From the NCBI GenBank assembly GCA_015680685.1, contig MNCI01038321.1, positions 3,379 through 67,378 on the forward strand: a stretch of DNA of 64,000 nt, read 5' to 3'. How positions within the stretch are numbered: the stretch's first letter is position 1; each line of letters opens with the position of its first letter. Under the pieces are notes generated by a model. The model ran no database searches. It saw only the letters and a program-made list of their open reading frames with translations, and was not told the origin of the DNA. This document shows, piece by piece, positions 45,052-57,722 of this stretch. Both the position numbers and the translations under genes were made by a program. Source of the DNA: Gnetum montanum. Taxonomy: Eukaryota; Streptophyta; Gnetopsida; Gnetales; Gnetaceae.

Positions 45052-45966
45052 TTAGACTTCGGTCATCGTGAATTGTCTCAGAAGATCTTTAGCCATATCA
45101 AAATAGGGTTGCAGATGTGCAGATTTGCAGGTGTAGACCCCTGTGATTTGATTGATAACGAGCATCGAATCACCTCGGATTGTCAGGTGTTGAACGTTGA
45201 GTTCCCTGGCTGTTAATAGTCCTTTGAGGAGCCCCTCGTACTCTTCCATATTTTTCATACAGGGAAACGCCAGGCGGTAAGCCAATGGACAAACATCCTT
45301 AGGAGAGAGCATAATGACGATGGCAGCGCTACCGCCTTTGGTAGTTGAAGCTCCATCGAAGTATAATGTCGCTTCGAGGCCTGTTGATACAAGGCTTAAA
45401 CTATGTATATGTTCATAAGGGAACTTGGGCTCTATCGCGGCTTGATCGTTAATAGGTGATGTTACAAGCTGATCGGCTATGGCTTGGCCTTTCGTGGAAG
45501 ATTGGCCAATGTAGTGCAAGTCAAATTCCGTTGTGATGACTTTCCAGTGGGCTATCCTCCTACTCTCGTATAAATTGTTTGTGATGGCCCGCAGAATGTT
45601 GTTCTTGCAAATTATATTGACCTGGCCATGGAAAAGATAGTGTCTACATTTTTTTAGTGCAAACACTAATGCGAAACAGTCATTCTCTACTTCATTATAC
45701 CTTGTTTCGTACGTAAATGGAGCATGACTTAGATAATAGATAAGGACTTCTGACCTGTCGTTCCTTTGTTGGTACAACAACGCAGCTATAGACATATCTG
45801 AGCTTGTGAGGTAGATATAGAAAGGTTGATCCCTTTGTGGCGGGAAAACCATTGACAAATGTAACAACTCTTTCTTCAGGTCATCAAATGCATGATGGCA
45901 GTCCTCAGTCCATTCGAAGTTAACACATTTCTTGAGCAAGTGTTGCATAGAACATAATTTGTCCAT
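45052..45966 (-). pseudogene. C RNase H plus archaeal-type second RNase H
   Basis: One uninterrupted frame of 304 codons: FEWTEDCHHAFDDLKKEL, PFYIYLTSSDMSIAALLYQQ and YYLSHAPFTYETRYNEVEN (first RNase H); ARRIAHWKVITTEFDL-like thumb; then LYFDGASTTKGGSAA, MEEYEGLLKGL and LTIRGDSMLVINQITGVY (second RNase H). The best-preserved coding stretch of element C. Confidence 0.9.
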
Positions 45967-46009
45967 TAACCTTGAGATGAACTGCCTAATAAATTAAAAC
46001 CTACCCTGC

Positions 46010-47130
46010 AACCCATGTAGTTCTTTGAGGTTTGTAGGTGGTGCTAGGTTAAAAATGGCTTTAACCTTGTCGGGGTTGACCTGTATGCCAGTCTCCGATA
46101 CCACAAACCCCAACATGCATCCGGTTTTGACTCCGAACATGCATTTTTTTGGGTTGAGTCTTAGGTCGTGCTTGAGACATCATTTAAGGATTAACTTTAG
46201 GTCTTCTGGATGGTCTTTTGACTTCTTAAATTTGACTACTATGTTGTCTACATAGTCGTTCAATCTCTCTAAGAGGTAATCACTAAAGATATACTTCATG
46301 GCACGTTGATAAGTTGCTCCTGCGTTTTTTAACTCGAAAGGCATCATGGTATAACAGAAATTTCCCCAAGGTGTCATGAAAGTTATGGTCAGTTGATGTT
46401 CTGGGGTGATACGGATTAGAGTATAGCCTGAAAACCCATCCATGAAGGATAGTAACGCGTGGCCGGCTATTGTATCGATAAGTTGGTTGATACTTGGTAA
46501 TGGGAAGTTGTCTTTAATCGTTGCCTTGTTCAAATCGCGGAAGTCTATACAGATGCATATTCCTTTGGTTTTCTTAGAGACAACTACAATGTTTGACACC
46601 TAGTCTAAATAATCGACTGCGCGAATGAAACCAACCTAATATAGCTTAGTGATTTCATCACGCACTGCCAACGTGATTTCGGGCTTAATCTTCCATGATT
46701 TCTGTTTAACTTCTTTGATACGTGGATCTAAAACTATGTTGTGCTGCATTAGTCTCGGATCTAAACCTAGCATGTCTTCGTATGACCATGCAAATACTAC
46801 AACGTTATTTTGGAGTACTCGAAGTATGTTGCTCTACATCTGTTGGTCAAGGAGAAAAATAACTTTCAAAGTTTTACTTTCTCCTTTGTACATAACCATA
46901 GGGACCTTAGTAAGGGGATCCTCGGTCACATCGCCAACTTCCAGGTCTAGGGTTTGGGGCAAATGTTTTGGCTAGTCTGGGGATATTTCCGATGTTCCTA
47001 TGGTTATGTCATAAAGGGAAGCATCAGTTCCTATCAGTGCAATGTTGAACTGTCTAATAGTTTTCTCGTATCGACCTGTTAGGGCTAGGGGTGCAAATAA
47101 AGCTGTGTCCATTTGTGAATCGACCTACAA
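46010..47130 (-). pseudogene. C reverse transcriptase
   Basis: FRDLNKATIKDNFPLPSINQ, FMDGFSGYTLIRITPEHQL, MMPFELKNAGATYQRAM and FSDYLLERLNDYVDNIVV are readable. The catalytic box is YVDN in place of YVDD, so the enzyme would be dead even if the frame were whole. The N-terminal extension (DMLGLDPRLMQHNIVLDP; DLEVGDVTEDPLTKVPMVM) matches that of B and reaches about 47130. Confidence 0.88.
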
Positions 47131-47214
47131 AACCGTCAAGAACGAAATTTGTTATATTGTTTTTGTCGATCTATTGAAATGATAGAAGTTTTTTAGAGGT
47201 GCGTGTTAAAGAAG

Positions 47215-47605
47215 CTGCCAGTTTAAGGTCTTAGCGGACCATTACAATATGCATAGTTTGTAAGAAAACAGCAAGCCCAGTTTCCTAGATGTTAGCGTAA
47301 GATTTCTATGACTTATGATGAAAGGTATAACATGGCATGTCTAGCGTGTCAAAATAGCTAATTTAGAATTTTTTGTAGACCATAGTTAATGCAACCGGAT
47401 TACGAGACGATAAACTATGCGTTAGTTTAGGGTCTTTTTTGACCGCAATCAATGCGATATTTACAAAATTAATGTCGCGAGCTTTACGCTTCATGTCGCA
47501 CTGACATACCTGCGTTTTGGGCAAGTTCCACATTGATCGGACACGAAAATGACAAGTTTTCACCATCACATTTATAAGTCAATGGTTTGTCCTCAAAGCG
47601 GACTG
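47215..47605. repeat. Isolated hairpin units upstream of C reverse transcriptase
   Basis: GGTCTTAGCGGACC (47227-47240), GGTCTTTTTTGACC (47431-47444) and GTCCTCAAAGCGGAC (47589-47603), the first two preceded by AGTTTA-like bases and the third by GGTTT. They are single copies of the minisatellite unit at the border between the reverse transcriptase and the antisense gene. Confidence 0.6.
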
Positions 47606-47697
47606 TAAACATCGCAAATTTAAATTAGGCTACAACAGAAAGAAAGCAGAAGGAAGGCATAAGTAGACGATTTTGTAAAGGTCATTCAGGCGTAACC

Positions 47698-50600
47698 ATG
47701 GCACCGAAGATGAAAGGAAAACATGCCAAATTGGTGAAGATTGATGAAGTGTAGGAGAGTTTGGAGTGGATTTCAAAGGCCCGAGTCAAAACTCGAGAGG
47801 CTACTCGACTCGCCCGATAGGTCATTTTTTTACCTTCCCTGCACAATTGTTATTTTTGTTGTTATGACGTCGTAATTGTATTTGTTTTGAAGATGTGTAT
47901 TTTGTTCGGCATTGATACTTACCTAAGTGGGCTAAGCTATTGTAGTTTGTAATATTATTGCTATTGCCGCTGTTAGAGACAAACCTTGCACAATCATAAG
48001 AGTTTGGGTGATTTTGGGCAATACTGTGCAAACACAATGTATAACTAGAGGGGTCCAGGGATTGTACCCATGTGTAGTGTAAATGGGATTTCGTTGTCTC
48101 GCCCGTAATGGTTGCATGTTACGCTGGGATAATATGTGGTATTACTTTTATCGTCGTTGTCAGAGATAGACCTTGCACCGTTGTAAGGGTTTGGGCAGTT
48201 TTGGTAATGCATCTCCAGCGCAATATGTAATCTTCTGTGAGTTAAGGTAATGAGAACTCTAGTCTTGCGTAATGGATTTGATATTGTTAGTATGTCTAGA
48301 TTTTTTTTCTAATGATAGTTCATTTTTATTGTAAAGGATTTTGCCAAAGCCCATCCTAATCGTCCTGGACATCGTGGGCGTTCTATGTTGTTTACATCGT
48401 GGGCGTTCCATGCTCGTGTAGGGGAGGAGGTGGTTTGGTTCTGAAAAGGCACACGGGAGTTCTCATAGTTTTTGTTGCACAATTTCAACATAATCATCTG
48501 GTCACATCTGCCAGCCGAGATAGTTGGTATTATCCTGGAAACATTGCTAGTGGGATTGTCACATAGTATCTTAACATTCTTGGTGGATGGGTGAGTCGAA
48601 ACCGTGAGGGAACAAGACTGCGAACAAAGCACTAGAGGTTTGAGGCGTTTATCTTGGATCTGGGAGATGCCCAGGTTTGATTGTTATCACGCCTACAACA
48701 CGCTATTCGTGGCTCATCATATCACGCCCTATTTCTAGAATCCATCTGACATCGTGTATTATGTAGGCGGGTAAGTGTTTCCATGGCGTTATGATGTGCT
48801 AACTGTTGTTTGAATTTGTGTCAAGTATAAGCAATTGTCTACATTCTGTGGTGTAGGTTTTTTATTGATGAGTATGGTCTCCAAGGTGATACGGATATGT
48901 TATCTATGGCTGAAACAACCATAAAAGAGTTCACTTCCATTGGTAATGTGCGTGCTGGTGTCTTAGGACAACTAGGATTCGAAATCCCTCACTACCCTAT
49001 CTGCTATGTCAAATTCTTTGCCAAGTGTAAAAGTGCCAGATGGCTGGATAAGGAGTGGACTTTGGATAGTCCTATCACTGTTGTGGACGTGCAAGAGAAA
49101 ATCCCACCGTTTCCTTCGCCCTTTGGATGCGGTAAATTACACTATGGTGGTCTATTGTACAATCTTACGAAATGGAAACCATGTGTAAAATTGTATTATT
49201 TTGCTGTATTATTTAAACTATTGTTTTATGTTCATAGTTAGGGAATCACGAGAGATCACGGTAATAGCTTCTGGGTGTGAAGCGAGCAGTCTCTTCTTTC
49301 GTTATGGTGACATAAAAGAAGTGCAATGTTGGCTCTGCCATGGAGTAGCCCCAGCTGCCCTAACCAATAACCTCCAGGAAGCTGGACTGATGGAGCTATT
49401 TTTGGCTGTAACTCCTGATGTCACTACAACCGAAATGTTAACTCTAGTCAACTCCTTCAGCGAAGGAGCCAAGCATCTTTACATGCAGATGTGCAATGTG
49501 TGTCTAAGTTTTGATATTAACGCTCGACTGTTCGTCGACTTTTTTGGCGTTCCTTCTGATGGCCCTTCGGTAGAAGAAAGGTCAAAGAGGGGTTCTAAGC
49601 ATCAAAAGGACATAGAGGAGTGGCTAGGGGTTAAAAAGGAAGAAAAAGGCATCCTCGTTGATAAAATCAAGCTGGTGGTGGCTAATACCATTTATCCCCT
49701 CTTTCGAGCTCGCGCCTTCCCCAAGTTGCTCTCCTAGGGAAGAATCCTTTTAATAGAGTAGGCTCAGGTCATGCGGGAGGTTATGGAGAAGGGAACATAG
49801 TATGATTGGGCCAGTTACCTCGCTGAAGGCCTGCAGGATGAAATGGTCAAACTTTATAAGAAGCTTGAGTCTCATTTCAATGTGCATTTCACTTTTTTCA
49901 TAGCTTATTTTTGACGTTTTGCCGAATTCCTAATGGTTCACAGGGATGGGGTCTGGGTGCAGCAAGATCATAACCAGATTTCCAAACCGTGGATTTTCCA
50001 GGTTTTCTGCACCATCCTGGCCTAAGATCCCCTTGAAGGTATCGGGGAGTCGCTTTCACTTACGACTAAGGATCTGGTGGCACCTCCTGTGTAGGGCCAA
50101 GACAGCATGGGTGGGGCGTTCCCTTCTTATACTAGTAGTTTGTCAAGGGGGAAGCACCTGGTAGTGGAAATAGTGACTTCACCAATTCAGTGGAAGAAGC
50201 ATCGTTCGGTCGTGGGGTCTCCCGACCTGACTGGTACAGAGGAAAAGATGCTGCGAATTAAGTTTCATAGGAACGATCCCCTAGTTGGTAAGTAGAGAGA
50301 TGTGTAATTAGTTTATATATGTATTACACAACGTATAGATGTTGTGGTGTCGCATAGCATTTGTAAAAAGCAAATAAAGTTTTGTTTCAATTAATTGTGT
50401 TGTTTGACAAATACGGGAAGAAATGTGGAGGAGTTGATCCCTGAAATAGGGGCGATAGTTATACGACATGGAGAGGGGGCCCAAGTTTTGGAAAAGGAGG
50501 CCCCTATTAGTAACGTAGGTGGCATACAGGTTCCTATGCCCGAAGAAGAGGCTGAAGTAGAGGACGCCGAGGTCCTTTCGGATGAGCTGGGAAAAGAGAA

Positions 50601-52072
50601 GTGGTTTGTCACTTGTGAGTTTGACCTTTTCTCAAAGGAAAAACCTCACGCTACTACTTGAGTTTTGCATTATTGTAATGTCTCAATTTCCTTTTATGTC
50701 TACCTTATTGTCTAATTCAGTTTGTTCATGTAGTAGGTAATTCTGACAATAGCGGCGTACCTTTGTTAGCAACCTCGACTCAACATTGGGATGAGACTCC
50801 TGATAAATTCGCCTTTATGGAGGGCATCATGAACGATATGATCAGTCGCCTAGAGCGAATCAATCTTGAGATTGGTACGTCGCTATTATTATACAAGAAT
50901 TGTTGGCATTGCGACATTGCGTGATTTTGTTGTGTCTAACTATTATATTTTTTATGTTATAGGACCTCGCCTCAGATGGGATCCCAAAGAGCCCGTTGAC
51001 TTAGACACCACCCTTGAACCCTCATTGGAAGTGGCCAAAGTGCCACGTGGCCTTTATGATGAAATGCGTAAATGTGTGTTACGCTCGGTCCTCTCTTTAT
51101 GGGAGTGTCAGAACATCAACAAAGATCTTTGGAAACAGTTGCAGAAAGCAGAAAAGGAGAAGAGGGCCCTAACCGATAGGGTTGAGGACTTGGAGTCTTG
51201 AAACGCATTTCTGCAAGCTCAAGAGACCAATGATGAGAATTGGTAGACAGCTATGATTGACTATGCTTGTTATTGGATGGTTGTCAGAAACAGTGTCTAA
51301 GCCAGCCATGAGCTCATTGAGCAACGAATGCAAATGAATCTCCTAGCCCAAAAGAATCGAGACTGGAAGGATTTCAGCGCAATGGTCCAAGCATGGGGGC
51401 AGGCACAAAAGGACCATAATCACATGTATAAGAGGGAAAGTGCCACCTACCGCCAACATTATAGGGATTTTGCTGTTGAAGCGCGATCCCTTTGGATGAT
51501 CCTCGACGTCATTGGTGCTTCTGGAGCGTACAAAAATTTCTAGGAGCAAGTGACAGTAAGTGCTTCTCCTAAGAGAGAGATAACCCTCCCTGGCGGGGAG
51601 ACTACTGTCCCTTCCTTCTTCCCTAAACCACGCCGATGGACTCCTCTGGAAAAGGGGAAGGTTAAGGCTGGAATTGACCTAGGATATGGCGTTTGGTCTG
51701 AGCTTACTACGGATGAGATCATGCAGCGCCTATGAGTTGGCCTGGAACAAATTCCTTTCGCGGCTGATGCAGGACCATCATAGGTAATTTATACGACTAT
51801 TTTATTCTTGTTATGTGTAGTTTCGGTGGCGATACTAACATGTGTTTCATATCAAATAGTAGGATCGACACGAAGGGGGTCCTCATGAAGAGGGTCTCCA
51901 TGAGGAGGAGCACCGCAAAGATGATCAATCTCGTGGAAAGAATCCCCATGAGGAAGAGCCTCGTAGAGAGGATCGCCCCCACAAAGAGACACCACTTAAA
52001 TAAGGTCCTTATGAGGATGATCTTCATGAGCTGGAGGTGGAGTTGAATGATGCAGGTCAAAGTGGTAACTAA
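47698..52072 (+). pseudogene. Antisense spliced gene of element C, function unknown
   Basis: Opposite strand to the element, between protease and reverse transcriptase. Likely exons: 47698-47820 (MAPKMKGKHAKLVKIDEV), a ~130-bp exon ending 48770 (DCYHAYNTLFVAHH), 48857-49131 (FIDEYGLQGDTDM), 49238 to about 49879 (REITVIASGCEASS; DINARLFVDFFGVPSDG), 49944-50287, about 50400-50614, about 50734-50874 (FAFMEGIMNDMISRL), 50963-51783 (VPRGLYDEMRKCVLRSVLSLW; coiled coil) and about 51863-52072 (acidic PHEE-type repeats). About 900-950 residues in all. Most in-frame stops are TAG where CAG would fit, as methylated-cytosine decay produces. The last four exons match element B in order and phase. No recognised family. 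Confidence 0.6.
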
Positions 52073-52199
52073 GAAAATGTGTAGCATGGCTATATTAGCC
52101 AGCATTTTGTTGTTGTAATCAAATGGGGTAAAGGAAAATGTTCTTTGACCTAGGTGATATAAAGATTTTAGTTTTTATGAGGTGAAACATATTGTTAGG

Positions 52200-52440
52200 A
52201 CAATTACATGTCTTAGGCCGCTGTGGGCTGTTAATAGTTTAAGGCCATTCGGGCCAGGCCATCGTAAGCAGAAAAGCATAAATAAGATTGCCAGTTTTAG
52301 GCCGTAGCGGGCCGTATCTAGTTTAAGGCCATTTTGGGGAAAGAATAGTTTAAGGCCGTTTCGGGCTAGGAATAGTTTAAGGCCGTTTTGGGCCAGGAAT
52401 AGTTTAAGACCGTTTTGGGCCATAGTGCATATGAAGAAGC
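52200..52440. repeat. C hairpin minisatellite, cluster 2
   Basis: Six or more AGTTTAAGGCC units. Stems GGCC-GTTTTG-GGCC (52381-52394) and GGCC-GTAGCG-GGCC (52300-52313) replace the GTC/GAC stems of B. It lies where the antisense gene and the protease frame converge, as in B. Confidence 0.8.
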
Positions 52441-52529
52441 ATAATAATGATAATGCGACAAGAAAGAGCATAAATTGCGTAACCGTAAACAATGTGGACT
52501 AATGTGATGTGTCACGTCAACTTGTTTCT

Positions 52530-53468
52530 CTGCTAGCTCCGTAGTTGCTTCTTGATTGCTTTTAGTTTTGGTGACGTGTATGGACAAGGAGGTTTATTAC
52601 TTTGTTCCTCTACATCACGATCTTCCCCCTGAAAAGGTAGTTCAACCCAAATTGAGCTGTCATCAGCCATTGTGTTGGCCTGTTCAAGTATTGGGACAAG
52701 AGACTGATCTTTAGGGATTTCGATTTTCAAACCCTATTCCATTACTACGTTATTCACAGCTTGAGGGATCATCTTATCACCATGAATGATCACTTCCCCT
52801 CCTACGTAGGGCAAGTTGATCTCCTGATGGATTGGTGATGAGACTGTCCTTAGTTGAGCCAACGAGGATCTCCCTAAGATTAAGTTGAAGCTAGGCATCT
52901 CCTCGACGACGATAAACACTGCATCTATGGGGAATTGATCCCCTGCTACGAAGTTGATGTGTACTGTTCCCTTGACCTGCACCCGTGCTTTGTTAAATGA
53001 CGTTAAACATGACATTGTCGTGGGACTGATTTGGTTGATCAAACCCAGCTTATCCACTATAGGGTATGGAATGACATTGGTAGCTGCCCTGTCATCTATG
53101 TGTACTCTCTGGATTCAGTATTGGCCAACTTGGAGAGTGATGAACATAGGCGCTGTTGTCACTTGACCTTTCTTTGGGTCGTCCTTAATGGATTTATCAT
53201 TAAAAGTCAATAGGGAAGGCCGTGGTTGTTTAGCGGTGAGGGGAAACATGATGGAGTGGATTGTTTCTTCATCCTCTAGCAGGCTCTCATCCACAGGTAT
53301 GGACATTAGCATGGGAACCATGGCCTCATGATGCTTTTGTGATGTCATCAGCAAGTCATAGAGGCTCAATGTTGTATTTTTTTGTTTAAGAGGATATTTA
53401 ACTTGCGTAAAAGTGTTGAGGAGATCACGTCCAAGATCTGGTTGTTTGTCACCCTTTTCTTCATCCAT
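52530..53468 (-). pseudogene. C protease region
   Basis: Minus strand: TTAPMFITLQVGQY, a stop, then IDDRAATNVIPYPIV in which the Gly of the catalytic DDGA is Arg (near 53090), and FNLILGRSSLAQLRTV (near 52850). A charged tail (QSLVPILEQANTMADDSSIW) runs to about 52540. The upstream part has SLYDLLMTSQKHHE as in B. The Gly-to-Arg change would inactivate the enzyme. Confidence 0.8.
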
Positions 53469-56294
53469 TCATCCTAGGAGAAGAATCTCTCGGGGACGAA
53501 TAGTTTCTGGTTGAGGGTTGCATTTTCTTGGGTTGGGAGAAGATGGTTGCATTTGCGTAGTGTCGTCCTTTTTTGAGGATGGGGCCAAAGGCACCAAGGC
53601 AAGGGGCATGGGCTTGGGAAACCCCAGCGTAAGTCGGTCCTTGGCTGTGTTACTTGTCATACACCCTTCTCCTTTCTTGTTAGGTTGTGATTGGGGTGTT
53701 GAATTAGATATTTGCTCCTGCGTAGTAGTAGCAACTGACAGCTTTGACACCTTGATGACAAAGGGTATCCTAGGTGTGGGTGCGGGCTGGGCCGCGGCTT
53801 TACTAATTGTGGGTTGTGGAATGGAGGTGGGAGATAGGACTCGGAGGACAAAAGGTTGTCGTTGGGCCTCACTGGTCGATGTTGATGGGCTTGTCGTCTG
53901 AGATAGGCGAGGAGGTACATGCAGCACAAAGGGTTGCTTTGGTTGTGATTGACCAACACCGTCCGTATCGACTATGTTGATAGTGTACCCTGCGTTAGTT
54001 GTGTTTAACGGATCCTGGTACACATGCATGGATTGGTTTTCTGGACGAACTGGATTACTATTGTCTAAGATCAGTTTACTCTGATTGATCATGCGTTGAA
54101 TGTCATCTTTCAATGCCCAACAGTAATCCATGTCATGACCACACAGTTGGTGGTAGTCACAGAAACGGTCCAGCCTAAAGTTTTTAGGAACTGGTGGTTT
54201 GTTTGGTAGGGTCAAGGAGGGGTTCTTAAGTAGCTCACAATACCGTCTATGGGATTTCAGACCTTCCTCAGATACCTTCTTATGTTGAATATGGCCAGTT
54301 CCCAGTAATTGCTTCAGAAGTTCTGAAGGCTTTACAGGTAAAGCAGTGTACTTTGAGTGGTCCTTATGCTCAAAATTAGGCTTCGGCTGTGTAGATGCCT
54401 TAGGGGCGGGTGTAGTTTCTTGATTGGTGCTATTTGAGCTAGTTGTGGGCTTAGCAGGCATTGCAAATACTTTCGGGTTGTTATTTTTCTTCTTGGCCCC
54501 TTCAGCTACCGCTGCTACAGTCGTTGTTGTAGCTTTGCCTTTGTATTTGTCCTTATTGTGGGCATTTTTGTAGACGACATACACTGGGTCTTTACTAGCC
54601 TTTGCCACGTCTTGAATGCTATTAGTCTAAGCAAAGGCTTGGCTGAGGGAGCGGGGAGTGAGGTAATATAGTTTAGACTTGATAAAGTCGTTAACCACCT
54701 CCTTGAAGATCACCAACAAATGAGCCTCCAAGATGGGTTCACGAATTTCGTTCAAGGTGGCGCTCCACCGCTGTATAAACTTTTGGACTGGTTCGAGCAG
54801 ATCTTATTTGACTCCCATTAACTGGTCCAACATAACTTCTAGTTTCAGGTTGTATTTGAAACGAGTCATGAACTGAGTTAGCAGCTCTTCGAAGGTTGAG
54901 ATGGAAGAGCATGGGAGTGCACGATACTAGTCTAAAGCTTTTTCTGTTAGGGACATAGCAAAGACACAGATGATGGTATGTGGCCATTGTTGCAATAACA
55001 ATGACTCTGACCTGAAGCTAACTAGATGTGCGTTGGGATCGCCTTCCCCATTATATTTTGTAAAATTGGGGAGTGGCATCCCTAGAGGCAATGACAAAAC
55101 ATGTACTGTTGGACTAATAGGGTCATCATGGTAAAAATCCATGACCTATATTGTGTTAGAACCGGCAGCCTTGAGGCATTTAACCTCCTCAGTAAGGGTC
55201 TGAATAAGCTAGAAGGCATGATCCAGACCTGTGGATGAGGTAGTTGTTTGTGGAATGATAGGATGGGCCACTCTAGGTGGCGGGATAGGGGTAGCAACTT
55301 GGCCTATGTGCGATGTTATCGGGACTATCCCTGCAGGCAGTGTCGCTTGTGACATCCACCACCCGGTATGTGGTGTAGATGAAGCAAAAATCATCGACTG
55401 TGCCATGGGGTGCACTGTTTGCGTGGCTGAAGGCATAGACAATGGCCCTACAGTGGGGTTTAATGTCTATGGGACTTGGTGCTGATGAGGGTGAATATGA
55501 GACATCTGCGTAGGTTGTGCTACAAGGGATGATGTGTTTGGAGCTCACCATGCGGTAGTGGTAGGTCTTGTCGTATAAGTTGGGATGAATGCAGGTGCTG
55601 TGTGTAATTACGAAGTAGGTACTAAATGTACATACGGTGACATAGGCATAGGTATATGATGAGATGGATTAGCTAACTGTGCTTGTGGAGGAATGATTTG
55701 TGAAGGGACACCACCTGGGAGGGTAGTTGGGGAGAAAAAATGTGGTTGGGGTGAGTGTGGGACGCGGTTAGCATCAGATAATGTCAAGGGCTTGGTGACC
55801 ATGAACATCATATTTACATGAGACACCATGGAGGGAGGGGCCACAGCAAAGCTAGCGTGACTACCTCCTTCGGAATGGGAGTCTAGATCCTCCTGCCCAT
55901 CATGAAGCACTTCGTTACGGAACAAATCCTCTTGTTGTTCTGTCGATGCCCTGGCCATCAACATTTGATCTAGGTTCCACTGTTGTTTGTCCGTCAGGGG
56001 TATAGTGGCATTAGGTGAAGGAATAAATTCCTTTCCATTGCAGTATATGAACTCGTATTCATGTTTTTCTTTGAGTTCTTATGGATACATGGGAAAATTT
56101 GCCACAAGTTTAGCGCAAAGGAAATTGTAATGTTCCCTGCATTGAGCATGTCCTTCAGGTTCTTTATTTGGAAGCCTGAGGGATTGGCATGGTCACACTG
56201 GACTGGTTGGCAGCTCAACCACAAGAGGCGTAACTTGCAGTGTCCAAGGGTTTTCAAGGTTGGTAGTGTCAACAGTAGTGGTTAATGTAGCCAT
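53469..56294 (-). pseudogene. C gag
   Basis: From ATG at 56292-56294 (MATLTTTVDTTNLENPW). N-terminal domain (CQSLRLPNKEPEGHAQ; EHYNFLCAKLVANFP), Pro/His-rich linker (55960-55250), capsid (55142-54740) with KYNGEGDPNAHLVSF, YRALPCSSISTFEELLTQFM and RFKYNLKLE, then a 379-codon open frame (54608-53469) containing FCDYHQLCGHDMDYCWALK (Cys/His motif) and Pro-rich PFVLHVPPR-like repeats. Closely parallels the B gag. Confidence 0.87.
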
Positions 56295-56523
56295 TCTCTA
56301 CACAGCTCGAGAGTAATGACGACAGAGATAAAGATCATAAGGGCAAAGGGAAGCTAAGGTGAAAATGGGCTTTCTATCCTGCAGGATTCCAGAGGAATTG
56401 TCGAAGCGACCGATCTGCACCACATGATTTCGTAAGCAACCACAGAGGTATTATGTTTACGTCAATCGAAAATGGATACAGATAGCTTACAAGACTACCC
56501 GTGAAACGCGGATCAGAGGTTTA

Positions 56524-56542
56524 GGCCCTCCTTTTAGCGCCA
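56524..56542 (-). promoter_or_regulatory. C primer-binding site
   Basis: TGGCGCTAAAAGGAGGGCC on the minus strand, six bases inside the right LTR (56549). Differs from the B site at one base. Confidence 0.8.
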
Positions 56543-56548
56543 GAAAAC

Positions 56549-57722
56549 TGTAACGACAAAAAACATCGATCGCTGGAAATACCGAGTGAAGTTCCGCATA
56601 CACAATTCCAACCCTGGATCCGTGCAAGGGTCGTGCTGGAGAAAACAAATTCGAGGTGCCTTGACTAGTCTTGTCGATCAGACAGGGACTTATTTAATCA
56701 ATAAATTTTGTAATGATCAGATCACGAGATGAAGATTTTGATGAGTAGCGAGGACGATTTAAATGATTGTAAAACTTATGTAAATAGGATGCAATGAATT
56801 GAATTTGGAGAGTGTGTGATCCCGAGATCTAGGATTCAGCTTATAAAGAAATACGTTGAATACAATGGTTGCAGATAGACTTCGGTTTATACGAAGCACA
56901 TGCCAAGAACAAGAAAACTATTCAGAGATGAAACAAGCAAAAGCTGATCTACCTTGTTCTAGCGAATCTCGGAGCAAGGGTTAGACTCAAAGCAAAGTAT
57001 CTGCTAACTTGAAGTATCTGATAAAAAAAAAAAATCTTGCCTATCACCGTCGATGCTCTTCTATTGCCAACTCTTTCTCATCCTCTCACTAGTCTTGCCA
57101 ACAACTGCCAATCTTAAGAATTGCTGACCCTTTGATCGTTGTCAACTGGGGTATTTATCAGATTTGGGTTAGGAGAAAAACGTGGTTTAGATGATGTGTA
57201 TCCTGGGCCCATAAAATACTATTGACCTGATGTGCCATAGCTGAAGCTTTTAGTGTTACGCTGCACTATGCTCTGAAGTGTAGTGTGTCGTAATCTACCC
57301 TTGCTGGAGCTTCGGTAATAGACTATCCTACAATTACGCTGCAATACGCTAGGGAGCGTATTTTGGTGTAAGAATTGCTAACGCTTGAATTTTGCTATCT
57401 CCGTTGTTGCGAGTATATCAACTGTCTGCTTGCATTACGTTGTGTTACGCTACATTACGCTGCGTAGCGTAATTCGGCGTAATATGCCAGAAGTTAAGAT
57501 TTTCAATCATGGCTCGCTTGCAGAGTTGAAGTGTTGTTGCTGCGCATCTCTCATTTCTATTCAGTCCTCCTGAAGTCTACTACGCTGAGCTGCGTAGTGT
57601 AGTGTAGCAGGCCCTTAGCTGAAAGAAGAAGACTTGCTGAAATGTGCCACTTATGGAAATCCTTTACCTAAACTTCAAGACTTTGCTGAATCATCGAGGT
57701 CTCGAAGTTTCATGGTGTTTCA
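56549..57722 (-). repeat. C right (5') LTR, 1174 bp
   Basis: Starts TGTAACGAC and ends GGTGTTTCA on the + strand; followed by the CTCCT duplication at 57723-57727. It contains an 8-bp-stem hairpin ATTACGCT-GCGT-AGCGTAAT (57454-57473) among many ACGCT and AGCGT motifs. Differences from the left LTR are mostly transitions. Confidence 0.9.

Larger units (their letters stand above)
40942..57722 (-). mobile_element. Element C: second Tat-like LTR retrotransposon with an antisense gene
   Basis: 16.8 kb between perfect CTCCT duplications. LTRs at 40942-42193 and 56549-57722. Minus-strand order equals element B: gag, protease, + strand spliced gene, reverse transcriptase, two RNases H, integrase, hairpin minisatellite, spacer. 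LTR sequence is unrelated to that of B by eye, while the coding parts and the primer site are clearly related. All genes are broken. Confidence 0.92.

Noticed and set aside
47698-51783. Assignment of the antisense protein to the plant mobile domain or plant transposon protein families
   Set aside because: Only vague resemblance from memory (short VPSDG-type motif, then a Tyr-x-Leu-Phe element); no diagnostic motif seen.
53518-53901. 127-codon + strand frame opposite C gag
   Set aside because: Shadow of the Pro-rich Gag repeats.
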